Positions 18,445 through 26,575 of a stretch of DNA of 29,768 nucleotides are shown piece after piece. The notes beneath the pieces are model-generated. The model had not been told where the DNA came from. It made no database searches and saw only the letters and a list, made by a program, of their open reading frames with translations. Location: positions 1-29,768 of the forward strand of contig JADGIF010000040.1 of the NCBI GenBank assembly GCA_018985225.1. Direction: 5' to 3'. This stretch comes from Amoeboradix gromovi (taxonomy: Eukaryota; Sanchytriomycota; Sanchytriomycetes; Sanchytriales; Sanchytriaceae). The translations under genes and the position numbers were made by a program. How positions within the stretch are numbered: the first letter of the stretch is position 1; each line of letters starts with the position of its first letter.

Positions 18445-18594
18445 ATGTCGTCAAAACCTTCGAATAAAAAGTTTTATGCGAATCCAGAATTCCAAAATGC
18501 ACCAAATCCAAACGATCTTCCTATTCCTATTCTTCCAGTCACACCAAATAAGAAAGATAAGACTGAAGAGTTAAAAGCGATGCTGAAGTTATAA
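18445..18594 (+). CDS. Small PNRC/EDC1-like mRNA-decapping activator (49 aa)
   Basis: A 49-codon gene (MSSKPSNKKFYANPEF...). Residues 11-28 fit the short Dcp1-binding pattern of the PNRC/Edc1-Edc2 family: Y-A-x3-F-x3-P-x-P-x2-L-P-x-P. It also has a basic N-terminus and a C-terminal amphipathic tail (EELKAMLKL). Family members bind the EVH1 domain of Dcp1 through the proline motif and stimulate Dcp2 decapping in the cytoplasm. It is shorter than most members, which are largely disordered outside this motif. AATAAA-like sequence follows the stop by about 25 nt. The ORF is short, so chance cannot be fully excluded, but the motif match is specific. Confidence 0.62.
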   Translation: MSSKPSNKKFYANPEFQNAPNPNDLPIPILPVTPNKKDKTEELKAMLKL

Positions 18595-18852
18595 TATCAC
18601 GTTATTCAGAAACTAACTATAATAAATTTATTCTCAACATCATAAGTCACTCAACGTTTCTATCCGTCGTTAAAAATGGTCAACTTGAATTTTTACAAGA
18701 TTTGTCCTTAAATAATCTCATTTGACTGTGTGCCATAGAAATATATAATCTTTCGACCTCTGCAGCAAATTCCTATAATATTACATTGCACATGCCTTAT
18801 ATTAATCACAATTAAGATATGCTCCTTCTAACGTAATAAATTTTGAGTTTGA

Positions 18853-19233
18853 ATGTCTGGACATGTCCGATTCAACGAAGAGAATCTGGAATTTAATAAA
18901 CAATTTCAAGGCAACCCCAAAATCGAGGAGCCGAAAACACCATTTATAAGGTATAGCATTGACAAGGATATGCTGTTAAACAAAGAAGGAATCCCTACTC
19001 TAAATTTAGAAGAAGCAGTTAGCAGTCCCAATCTCCCTGTGCCTCAAATGCAACAAAAGGAACTAGTTGATGAAATAGTGGATGATTGGAGTGAGAGTGA
19101 CGAGGACGAAGAGTTTGAGGAAGAAGATGAAGAATTTGTAGATCATAGAAAGCAGCATTATCGCAGCGAAGGTGAAGCTTTGAAGAGGGCTAAAGAGCTT
19201 TTGAAAAAGGAAGAACTTGAGGGTGATGAGTAA
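18853..19233 (+). CDS. GLC8: Protein phosphatase 1 inhibitor 2 (IPP-2/Glc8)
   Basis: A 126-aa acidic protein. VRFNEENLEFN near the N-terminus corresponds to the PP1-docking KWDE.N region of inhibitor-2. IEEPKTPF holds the conserved regulatory threonine (T29, the GSK3/CDK-type site). RKQHYRSEGEALKRAKELL near the C-terminus contains the H102-Y103 pair that in mammalian I-2 blocks the PP1 active site. It therefore regulates the catalytic subunit of PP1 (Glc7). The long D/E run at about 78-96 is usual. The stop is 25 nt from the convergent MFS gene stop. Confidence 0.9.
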   Translation: MSGHVRFNEENLEFNKQFQGNPKIEEPKTPFIRYSIDKDMLLNKEGIPTLNLEEAVSSPNLPVPQMQQKELVDEIVDDWSESDEDEEFEEEDEEFVDHRKQHYRSEGEALKRAKELLKKEELEGDE

Positions 19234-19258
19234 AATTTATACTTTTTATTTTTATCAT

Positions 19259-20614
19259 TTAAACATTAACTTCTGTCGAATCCTGTCGAAGCAACTCCCT
19301 TCTTGTAGTCTGATATGCTGTTAATTGATGTTGCTCCGGTAAGGGTGACAATTTAATCCAGACTAAAGAAATCAATGAGATTGTAGCCATTAAATACATG
19401 GTGTATTCAGATAACAAAATATCAAAGAACAGTACACAAACAGCGCCAAGCCATGCACATGCTAGTGAAAGTGCAATTGATCTTGATTTCGCTTGTTCTT
19501 CAAATATTTGCATTACGGTCGAAAGGGATATAACTAGCCAGATATTAACTATACCAGAACATAGGCATAGGATAACAATAGATGCGACTACACTACTTTT
19601 TACATTCACTATGCATAGTACTACTGACAAAATGAATAAACAACCTGCAGAGATCAACATGGAATTCTTTCTCTTGAACTTGTAAATTATAGACCTATTG
19701 AATACCGAGAATACGAAGAAGCACACAGTAAATATCAATGATACCAATATTTTGGTGTAACCATTAAAATCATTCTTAAGCAATTTTGGGCCATAAAACA
19801 AAAGAGTAGCCGGGAAACTAGTAAAGGTAAAGAACATCAAGGTTGCCGAGATAAGAGTTCTTGATCTCAGCTTAGCAGTTAAAGGGGTAATGAGAGTAGG
19901 GCTCTTCAATTTCGCATTTCTGTATGCGATTTTAGCATCACTAATCTTTGTTTGAATATCAACATGGTTGATAGGCTTACCATAAAAAGCAGACATCACA
20001 CGACTAGCCGCATCATCATTGCCTTCTCTGATAAAGAACCAAGGCCCCTCGGGCAGGAATAAAGTGACCCAACAAGTCCAAACTATGCATAAGCCAATAC
20101 CAATATAGTACGGAATTCTAAACGATCTACTAAATACGTTCTCATCATAGGCAAGTAATGCAACAAAACTAGCCAATGCGCAGCCGCCTGCAAATCCGCT
20201 GATCAGAAATGACGAGTAACCCAAAATATTTTGAGTAGGTACTGCAAAACTTACAAACACACAATACTTTGTTAAAAGCATACCAATTGTTATTCCGAAT
20301 GCAATTCTGTCTATGACTATAATTTCTGGTGCGAACGCAAACGGCATAACAACACAGCACAAAATTGAAAGAAAAGCACCAAAGTAAACGACATGAGAAA
20401 GCTTGTATCTATCAAGGAAAGTCGGAGCAGCTAGTGTACCCAATAACATTCCAATTGGAGCAGCAACCATTCTATAGTTACCTGGGTAAAATGTTTGCAC
20501 CGCTGGGAAATGCTCTTGCAAGTTTAATGTGTACAATAAATATCCGATCCACAATCCAAATGTGGACGAAGTAACGCAAAGCGCGTGCCTCTGAGGATCT
20601 TTTACTTCTTTCAT
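19259..20614 (-). CDS. MFS transporter, sugar-porter-like
   Basis: A 451-aa protein with about 12 hydrophobic segments in the two-bundle MFS layout. After the sixth segment LFLPEGPWFFIREGNDDAA corresponds to the sugar-porter PESPRWL motif, and the central cytosolic loop is of usual length. The classical sugar-porter and MFS motifs (PETKG, D-R-x-GRR) are diverged, so the substrate cannot be named; a hexose or other small-solute transporter of the plasma or vacuolar membrane is likely. The first ATG is at 20614; the frame extends 9 codons upstream without ATG. Its start is only about 30 nt from the right end of Fanzor-like copy D. Confidence 0.82.
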   Translation of the reverse strand: MKEVKDPQRHALCVTSSTFGLWIGYLLYTLNLQEHFPAVQTFYPGNYRMVAAPIGMLLGTLAAPTFLDRYKLSHVVYFGAFLSILCCVVMPFAFAPEIIVIDRIAFGITIGMLLTKYCVFVSFAVPTQNILGYSSFLISGFAGGCALASFVALLAYDENVFSRSFRIPYYIGIGLCIVWTCWVTLFLPEGPWFFIREGNDDAASRVMSAFYGKPINHVDIQTKISDAKIAYRNAKLKSPTLITPLTAKLRSRTLISATLMFFTFTSFPATLLFYGPKLLKNDFNGYTKILVSLIFTVCFFVFSVFNRSIIYKFKRKNSMLISAGCLFILSVVLCIVNVKSSVVASIVILCLCSGIVNIWLVISLSTVMQIFEEQAKSRSIALSLACAWLGAVCVLFFDILLSEYTMYLMATISLISLVWIKLSPLPEQHQLTAYQTTRRELLRQDSTEVNV

Positions 20615-20643
20615 TTTAAGGAGAAATAATATTGTTTGCAACT

Positions 20644-21125
20644 TCTCCTCGTTAAAACTCCTGATTTCCGAGAAAATCTAGAATTTCCACAGAGAAACTA
20701 GCAATGCCAGTAAATCCGTTACAGTGATTGCTCACGCTTTCACTACCCTGAGGCGGGATTAATTATGGATATAAATACTTGTTTATATTCCTTGCTGCCA
20801 TATAATCTCTATTTTTGCTCATGTGGTAAGACCAATGACATGAATTACTAAATAAATGGTTTACGGGTTTATTTATCGTTGATCTCCTTTGAGGATGGGT
20901 TGAAAAACATCTAATTGTTCCATGTTTGGGCCAGTTCCTCAACGCTGATGTATGCTGTAACAATTAGTTCTTCTTTAGATTTGACATATTCAGAATGACA
21001 TCCATTGATTCTATTTACCATTTGCGAAATGAAGAATGTCGAGTATCTAAAGTATTTGAAGAGTCATGTAATTATATAAAGATACATAAAGATTCTCAAT
21101 AAATTATTTATTTTGCAAATCCAAC
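20644..21125 (-). mobile_element. Fanzor-like element remnant, copy D (about 480 bp)
   Basis: Near full-length partner of copy A. On the minus strand one frame reads HTSALRNWPKHGTIRC then NRDYMAARNIN and stops (KYLYP). HTSAL resembles the conserved TS-x-x-C position of TnpB/Fanzor zinc ribbons, with the cysteines lost here (C to R, C to P). The right-end hairpins are retained (CTGGC/GCTAG through a G-U wobble). The element fills about three quarters of the spacer between the divergent MFS and CBP3 genes. Confidence 0.68.
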
Positions 21126-21266
21126 TCCTGCAATTCAATCGAGCACCAACGTTTCACAGATTTCGTAAATCAATATTTAAGGAATTCCAGCCTCTAGAAA
21201 TCTCTAAACCGGCATCACTTAGCATTGCCGATCTGGATTTCGTATAATCCTAATTCAGGGTAAAAC

Positions 21267-21839
21267 ATGACTTCTGTTTTTAATCGCATATTAAAAGTTC
21301 TAAATACCAAACAGCATTATTACAACAGACTGGGATTGCAAATGCAACACAGCATTGAGCAACCTGTAATCGATTTTCAAAACTTTATTGTCAAAAGCAC
21401 AGATTTGCCGAACTCATTCCAAGTTTGGTACAGCAGCCAAATATTACATCTGTGGATGATACTTCCTCCATTACAAGCCGACCCAAAGCTATGTCAAAAC
21501 CTAATTGATTTAGTTTTTGTAGATGTTGAGGACAGGTTGGCTAAACTGGATATCCCACAAGAGAGGCTGTTAAAGAAGTTGTGGGAACAATGTTTGGGGA
21601 TGAGCAAGTCTTACAACACTGGGTTATCAAGCGACATTAATGCAGATAGAAAGATACTGGATACAAACCTTAGAAATGCGATAATCCGTAATGTTTTACA
21701 ACAACGAGATTATCCGAACATTGCTGACCTTTCTCTTAAATACATAAGAAGCAATCTACAATACACTACGAGCTTAAAAATTAAAGATTGTGAAGGCACT
21801 TTGGAATTTCCATGTAAAATAAAAGATTTAATAAACTAG
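21267..21839 (+). CDS. CBP3: Ubiquinol-cytochrome c chaperone, CBP3/UQCC1 family
   Basis: A 190-aa protein. The family core is visible: FQVWYSSQILHLWMILPPL (residues about 51-69), then LIDLVFVDVEDRLAKL, and a helical C-terminal half. Cbp3 with Cbp6 binds the mitochondrial ribosome exit and newly made cytochrome b, starting complex III assembly. The N-terminus (MTSVFNRILKVLNTKQHYYNRLG) is basic and amphipathic, fitting a mitochondrial targeting sequence. It is shorter than yeast Cbp3 (335 aa), mainly at the N-terminus. An in-frame TAA lies just upstream of the ATG, so the start is secure unless splicing intervenes. Confidence 0.86.
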   Translation: MTSVFNRILKVLNTKQHYYNRLGLQMQHSIEQPVIDFQNFIVKSTDLPNSFQVWYSSQILHLWMILPPLQADPKLCQNLIDLVFVDVEDRLAKLDIPQERLLKKLWEQCLGMSKSYNTGLSSDINADRKILDTNLRNAIIRNVLQQRDYPNIADLSLKYIRSNLQYTTSLKIKDCEGTLEFPCKIKDLIN

Positions 21840-21973
21840 TGCAATGCAAAGCAATATCAACTCAATTAATATGTAGGCCCAAGAGTAGCTCGAGAAATTT
21901 GTTCTTTAACTTTATATAGCCTTCGGATTCTCCTTTAATTGTACATCGTTTATTGGTACATATTCAGGCTATA

Positions 21974-22861
21974 TTAAATCACAACTACTTCTTCGCCCAT
22001 GTCATTTCTCTTTTTTTCACCTGAATGGAATATCGCCAACCCTACAATTATCACTGCAAATGCAACGCCATAGATGGCAGTCAGTTTCAACCCGAATATG
22101 TACACCCCAGCAAGCAAATTGTAAAAGTCGCTGGTCAATATGCTCAAATTAAACATCGTAGCACTCGATTTTACTATAAGACGAGGAACTAAAGAGTATA
22201 ATAAAAACATGGATATAACGAACACGCTAATACACATACCAAAATGCATGGTAGCATTTGATTCCATTCTAAAATAGCTCAGTTCTTTATATTCAAACGC
22301 CAAAAGAATTAGAGAAAAGACAAAACCGTATCCTCCTATGCCGGTTAAATAGTCCTCAATGGGGCTATTTTTAATTAAATACTCCTGCAATACGTTGGCC
22401 ATAGCATATAGACTAGCACCAACAACACAAAGTATATCGCCAATCCAGCTAGCTTTTCCGTTGTTTTTATTATAATCTATGTACACAATCATCATCGAAC
22501 CACTTACACAGACTAGCATACCTAGATAATTCTTGGATTTGTATTTTGCATTCAAAAAGTACTTGCTCAAGGCCATTACTATAGGAATTGATAGTCTATT
22601 TAGCAACGAAATGCTCAACAAGTCGGTATACTGATATGCTTTTATCAGACAGTAGTTGGCCATCACATCTAGAAATGCTATTAACACATATCTAAAATCT
22701 TGAGGGATGCTTCTATAATATATTAGGTAACAGCACAAGCCGAAATATGTAGCGACCAATTGAAAAGTTGGTAGTTTGTATTGACTTAAAAATTGAGAAG
22801 AAGTAGAACAAAATGTCAACAGGATAGAGATTAATTGCCCAAATAGCACCACATGTATCAT
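21974..22861 (-). CDS. Solute carrier family 35 member F1/F2-type transporter
   Basis: A 295-aa protein with about ten hydrophobic segments in the drug/metabolite-transporter fold. Diagnostic stretches of SLC35F1/F2: FGQLISILLTFC...SQFLSQY, LDVMANYCLIKAYQYTDLLSISLLNR, IPIVMALSKYFLNAKYK, GDILCVVGASLYAMANVLQEYLIK, and SATMFNLSILTSDFYNLLAGVYIFG. Subfamily members transport small organic substrates (human SLC35F2 imports queuine-like and drug molecules); the substrate here is unknown. ATG at 22861. About 60 nt lie between its start and the left end of inverted Fanzor-like copy E. Confidence 0.9.
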   Translation of the reverse strand: MIHVVLFGQLISILLTFCSTSSQFLSQYKLPTFQLVATYFGLCCYLIYYRSIPQDFRYVLIAFLDVMANYCLIKAYQYTDLLSISLLNRLSIPIVMALSKYFLNAKYKSKNYLGMLVCVSGSMMIVYIDYNKNNGKASWIGDILCVVGASLYAMANVLQEYLIKNSPIEDYLTGIGGYGFVFSLILLAFEYKELSYFRMESNATMHFGMCISVFVISMFLLYSLVPRLIVKSSATMFNLSILTSDFYNLLAGVYIFGLKLTAIYGVAFAVIIVGLAIFHSGEKKRNDMGEEVVVI

Positions 22862-22924
22862 CCTGCTTTTCTGATTTCAATTAATTTCCAATCGCATTTT
22901 GGGATTGCAAAAAATTTCTACAGC

Positions 22925-23213
22925 TTTGATATTTATTAAATATACCATTTTTCATGAGTATATTACAATTTCTTGATAAAAAGTATTTTCCAGATTTTTC
23001 TAATTGTTCAAGTACTCGATATTCGTCGTTTCCTCAAATGACCAATAGAATCAAGTTTGTAATCCCAAATATGCGAAATCTGAAGAAACAACTAAACGGT
23101 AATCCCGCCTCAGGGTAGTGAAAGCGTGAGCAATCGCTATAGCTTAGCGACTAAAATTGCTGGTTTCTCTGGAGACTCTCGATTTCTCGGATATCAGGAT
23201 TTCCAATGAGGAC
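22925..23213 (+). mobile_element. Fanzor-like element remnant, copy E (internally deleted, opposite orientation)
   Basis: Plus-orientation copy. Its left half (to about 23065) matches the left region of copies B and A (AGATTTTTCTAATTGTTCAAGTACTCGATATTC). It then jumps from about 23100 to the conserved right-end part (AATCCCGCCTCAGGGTAGTG), so the CxxC and DRDxMAARNI codons are deleted. The right end is diverged (CCAATGAGGACT instead of TTAACGAGGAG). Confidence 0.62.
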
Positions 23214-23375
23214 TAAAGCCTTTATCTTCAGACGCTTGCTTATTTAGATATTTTGGAATACCATTATGTTTAAAACTTGAAGGGAATCAAGAAAGATGAT
23301 AATCTGTATGGTTCTCGTTTCCTTTTTATAGCGATTTAATTCAAATTTATTTGCGCAAAATGCAGCATATTATAC

Positions 23376-24125
23376 CTAAATACATGTATTGTCATCAACC
23401 TCACTAAGGGACGTGCTCTGCTCTTTCTTAAGCATTCTTTGAATTATGGCCACCTGGTCAGGATTTAGTTTAATTTGGTTCATATAATCTTTAGTACCAC
23501 TTAATCCAAAAAAATTAGCCACCACAATTTTAACATCCTCTATTTTAAAATCCTGTATGTGCTCGACTAATTTACGTATTTTTTCAATAAGACAATTTGC
23601 TATGTTATTTATTTTGTCGTCCAAGTCTTTTTTGAGCTGCTGCTGATAATTTGCTTCTTCCTCATCCAGTATTAGTTGCCATTCCTCTGGACTAATACCG
23701 TTTCCTGTAGATGCTACTTCTTTGCGGTGAGCTTCAATTTTGTCTGACAAAAGTTTACCATTTTCATCATAAAAACCTTCATTATACTTAGAAATTAAAC
23801 CGATCTTCTTTAAACCGTCATTAATTGCATTAACATCTTGAATCTCAAATGGTTGCACAAGAGGTTTTTTACCATCATAATATATGCCTTGTTTCCTAGC
23901 TTCATCTTCGGAAGTATAACCATCTAAATAAGCCCGGAATGCATGACCGCCTACGAGATGCGGCTTCTGATGAAACGGATCAGGAACTTGTCCAGATGAT
24001 CTACTAGACATCTGAAGTGGTAGAACAAAACCACTGGTAGTTGCCAATGATGCTAAAATTGCGGCGGTCTTGGCCTTTTTTTTCGTAACTGGAAAACTGA
24101 GCACAAGAGAGTTTAAAAACAACAT
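23376..24125 (-). CDS. Probable secreted or membrane-targeted protein of unknown function
   Basis: About 249 aa from the first true ATG at 24125. The N-terminus has two hydrophobic stretches (MLFLNSLVLSF and KTAAILASLATTSGFVLPL) separated by KKKAK, which is odd for a signal peptide. Removing a possible 30-nt in-frame GT-AG segment would fuse them into a cleaner signal sequence. The rest is charged and helical (EEEANYQQQLKKDLDDKI, LIEKIRKLVEHIQDFK), with no recognised domain and one free cysteine pair (CLIEK, DDNTCI). Possibly a species-specific secreted protein. Same strand as the next gene, 195 nt apart. Confidence 0.65.
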   Translation of the reverse strand: MLFLNSLVLSFPVTKKKAKTAAILASLATTSGFVLPLQMSSRSSGQVPDPFHQKPHLVGGHAFRAYLDGYTSEDEARKQGIYYDGKKPLVQPFEIQDVNAINDGLKKIGLISKYNEGFYDENGKLLSDKIEAHRKEVASTGNGISPEEWQLILDEEEANYQQQLKKDLDDKINNIANCLIEKIRKLVEHIQDFKIEDVKIVVANFFGLSGTKDYMNQIKLNPDQVAIIQRMLKKEQSTSLSEVDDNTCI

Positions 24126-24320
24126 TTGTAATTTCAAATATGGGACACTTTATTTGAAAAGCTGCATCACCTGAGTCTAAACCTGCCAATTAAAAGTGAG
24201 AAATATTACATCATTTTAGTCACCAAATACTCCTAGAAATCCGAGTTACACATTCCACTCATGAAAATCAATCAGCAAAAAGAACTCGTAAAAATGAGCT
24301 CATTAAAAAAGAAAGAGAAT

Positions 24321-24857
24321 TTATTGGTTGCCATTAGGTTTTTTAAAACCAGGTAGCATGTCTTTGATAGAGGTGTAATCCATTGGTGTTCTCGCCACGT
24401 ATGTTATCCTCCCATCCTTTTCTGCTCTTGGCTCAAACGCGTAATCTAACAGACTCATATACTTTTCCTTCTGTTCCTCAGTCATTCTAATGTCCGGGAT
24501 AGCATCATGTATTTCCTGTTGTTCAGTAGCCATGCCAACTGGTTGGACACTTTTTTTACTATTTCCTCCGAATACTTCTTTAAACTCTCTATTTACAGAT
24601 GCCTCGGTTAAAAAGGGACTGCTATTATCTTCTTGGAGTTGAACACTTGTACTTAAAATTTTGTGTAAATTAGGATTAATAGGTACTTCCGGATCCTCAG
24701 CGCTTGGAACTCTTTTGCTCTCTACGTCGAAAAGCGGCTTTTGGAAGTTGTAATTGCCGTAAAGTGGATGTACACTTTTAAAACCAATTGCAGATGTTAC
24801 TGTAGGCAGATTCCATGGGACTGGAATGGCGCTAATAAAAGACCATAAAAGTAACAT
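24321..24857 (-). CDS. Probable secreted protein of unknown function (178 aa)
   Basis: ATG-initiated. MLLLWSFISAIPVPW is a short signal-peptide-like start, probably cleaved near residue 10-12. The mature part is polar and proline-rich, without cysteines, and ends in a PMDYTSIKDMLPGF segment. No family recognised. It is next to another probable secreted protein on the same strand, but I see no sequence similarity between them beyond composition and an early ...HLYG/HLVGG-like region that is not convincing. Confidence 0.65.
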   Translation of the reverse strand: MLLLWSFISAIPVPWNLPTVTSAIGFKSVHPLYGNYNFQKPLFDVESKRVPSAEDPEVPINPNLHKILSTSVQLQEDNSSPFLTEASVNREFKEVFGGNSKKSVQPVGMATEQQEIHDAIPDIRMTEEQKEKYMSLLDYAFEPRAEKDGRITYVARTPMDYTSIKDMLPGFKKPNGNQ

Positions 24858-25004
24858 TTTTAGCTTTTGAAGTATTTCTCTTTTAATAGTTCACCTGACA
24901 CCAGAATTTCAGCATTGCCAATCATATCGATTGCGAATTACGTAACTTGATCAGGCAGTCCCCAATCAGGTGTAGTGATCTAAGATAAGTGCGATTCGGG
25001 GATT

Positions 25005-25012
25005 TATAAAAG
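25005..25012 (+). promoter_or_regulatory. TATA box
   Basis: TATAAAAG about 110 nt upstream of the ATG at 25121. A near-palindromic pair, TCCCCAATC and GATTCGGGGA, lies just upstream (about 24958-25002). Confidence 0.45.
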
Positions 25013-25120
25013 AAGTTCATCGAGTAAACATCATTACTTCTGAGCTGCTCTGACGTAGTTGCAATTTGAAAAGTAATTAACGAGAATCTCCTTGCTGACT
25101 ACACAATCCATAGCGAAACA

Positions 25121-25445
25121 CATGTTTAAAGATCAAACCTCAGAATTCCTAGTTGAGATAGACCTGCCGCTCTGGATTGATAACACATTAGTTTTCCAAA
25201 CTAATCGTGACCCACACGATGCGTTTACGTATTCAGACTGCTCACATTTAGAAGCTTTGGTGGAAAACACCAAAAAATCACTTCCTGCAGCTGAGAACAA
25301 CAAGCATTTCGATAAACTAGCACAATTAAGATTGATATCAGCTAGCAATATGTGCAGTAAATGCTGCAAAGTCTTAAAATTAAGTTTTAATATTCCAGTT
25401 TCTACAGATGGGACATCAAATATAAAAACTAGACCAACTTTCTGA
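25121..25445 (+). CDS. Small protein whose C-terminus is supplied by a MITE
   Basis: ATG at 25121 (MFKDQTSEFLVEIDLPLWID...) gives 107 aa. About 96 residues are host-encoded; the frame then enters MITE M4 at 25409, and the last residues (TSNIKTRPTF) and stop come from the transposon. A CSKC pair followed by KVLKLSFNIPV near the junction is faintly like the cysteine knuckle of UBE3D/HECT_2 proteins, which would continue much further, so this may be a gene truncated by insertion. That identification is weak. Function otherwise unknown. Confidence 0.55.
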
Positions 25446-25767
25446 GACAGTTTGAATCATTATTTCAAGTGTGTATTAAGCAGTAGTAAATTAAATCACA
25501 TTAATCTGAGTGGTTCAAGTAAATTATTTTAGTAAAGAAGCTTTTCATCCATCAAAATCTTAGAAACAGTGATTAATAAGAAGAGAAAACAAAAAATAAG
25601 TTATACGAAGAAAAAGAAAATGGAACAGATAAGACACTCAAAGACCTTATTTGAAAGAGGTGAATAACATTAATGAAAGAAGTACTTTTATTAATAATAG
25701 TATTTCCTCCTTATGGAGCACCTCCTTTAAAAACGGCTTGGTCTAGTTTTTATACTTTGGTGTCCCA
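25409..25767 (+). mobile_element. TIR MITE copy M4 (359 bp)
   Basis: TGGGACATCAAATATAAAAA at 25409 and the inverted form ending TTTTTATACTTTGGTGTCCCA at 25767. The first 100 bp match the 13030-13115 end of M2 in inverse orientation. The last 120 bp match the inner part of M1-M3 and keep codons for SISSLWSTSFKNGLV, whose TAG stop lies in the TIR. It begins inside the ORF of the upstream gene and ends 30 nt before the ATG of the nitrilase. Confidence 0.78.
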
Positions 25768-25797
25768 TTTATATACCGCGCAATTTATCTCTCCGTG

Positions 25798-26565
25798 ATG
25801 CAGAAAATTAAAATTGCAGTCGGTCAAATTTGTAGCAAAGCAAAAGTAACCAAAAATTTACAGGTTATCAACAGTCTTGTCAGGCAGGCATCTGAGGAAG
25901 ACTGCAAAATGATATTTCTACCAGAGAGTAGTGATTTTATGGAACAGTTATATGATGAATACAAAGACGCGTCAAAGGAGATACAGCAAATGGCCCAGGA
26001 AAATAATATTTGGATGAGTATTGGAATACACTCATTGACTTACAACATAACCAAATACAGAAATCGACAGCTGATAATAAACAATAGAGGCATTGTTGTT
26101 GATTATTATGACAAAGTGCACTTGTTTGAGCTACTTAAGGAAGGCGACAGATTCGAGGCTGGGGATCTACTTAAAGTAGTCGACAGTCCTCTAGGACCCA
26201 TAGGATTAGGAATATGCTACGACTTACGCTTTCCAGAGTTTAGTTGGAAATTAAGAGAAATGGGTGCCAATGTATTAACGTATCCAAGTGCATTTACGGT
26301 GGAAACTGGGATTCATTTTGAACCACTAGTGGTGGCTAGAGCAATAGAGACTCAGTGCTATGTAGTGGCGGCTTGTCAATATGGAAGACATACCGAGAAA
26401 AGAAGTACATTTGGAAATAGCTTAATAGTAGATCCGTACGGTAAGATATTGGCAAAAGGAACCAAAGAGCCTGAATTATTAACAGCTGAAATAGATTTGG
26501 ACTATTTAAATGAAGTAAGATACAAAATGCCTGTTCTTAACCATAAAAGACGTGACTTATACTAA
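25798..26565 (+). CDS. Carbon-nitrogen hydrolase, NIT1-like (deaminated glutathione amidase)
   Basis: A 255-aa nitrilase-superfamily enzyme. The Glu-Lys-Cys triad is intact: E43 in LPESSDF, K106 in YDKVHLF, C140 in [40 protein letters not shown] and VDPYGKI are typical of the Nit1 group, which hydrolyses deaminated glutathione as metabolite repair. It is slightly shorter than usual (about 270-300 aa), mainly in the loop after the catalytic Glu. The first ATG is 25798. The upstream intergenic DNA is almost entirely MITE M4, and the next gene's ATG is only 10 nt after the stop. Confidence 0.92.
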   Translation: MQKIKIAVGQICSKAKVTKNLQVINSLVRQASEEDCKMIFLPESSDFMEQLYDEYKDASKEIQQMAQENNIWMSIGIHSLTYNITKYRNRQLIINNRGIVVDYYDKVHLFELLKEGDRFEAGDLLKVVDSPLGPIGLGICYDLRFPEFSWKLREMGANVLTYPSAFTVETGIHFEPLVVARAIETQCYVVAACQYGRHTEKRSTFGNSLIVDPYGKILAKGTKEPELLTAEIDLDYLNEVRYKMPVLNHKRRDLY

Positions 26566-26575
26566 GCCACCACGA

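Noticed and set aside
20644-20800. SINE with a Pol III B-box (GGCGGGATTGAATAAGG in the dispersed repeat)
   Set aside because: The match to the B-box consensus is partial, no A-box at the right distance was found, and the opposite strand reads as Fanzor/TnpB C-terminal codons in several copies.
21242-21258. 17-nt intron upstream of CBP3 (gtataatcctaattcag)
   Set aside because: It looks intron-like but an in-frame TAA follows immediately (21261), so it cannot join coding sequence to the CBP3 frame.
24004-24189. 61-codon minus-strand ORF overlapping the secreted-protein gene start
   Set aside because: It overlaps the better-supported frame (23376-24125), has no recognisable motif, and no tiny intron was found that joins the two in a convincing way.
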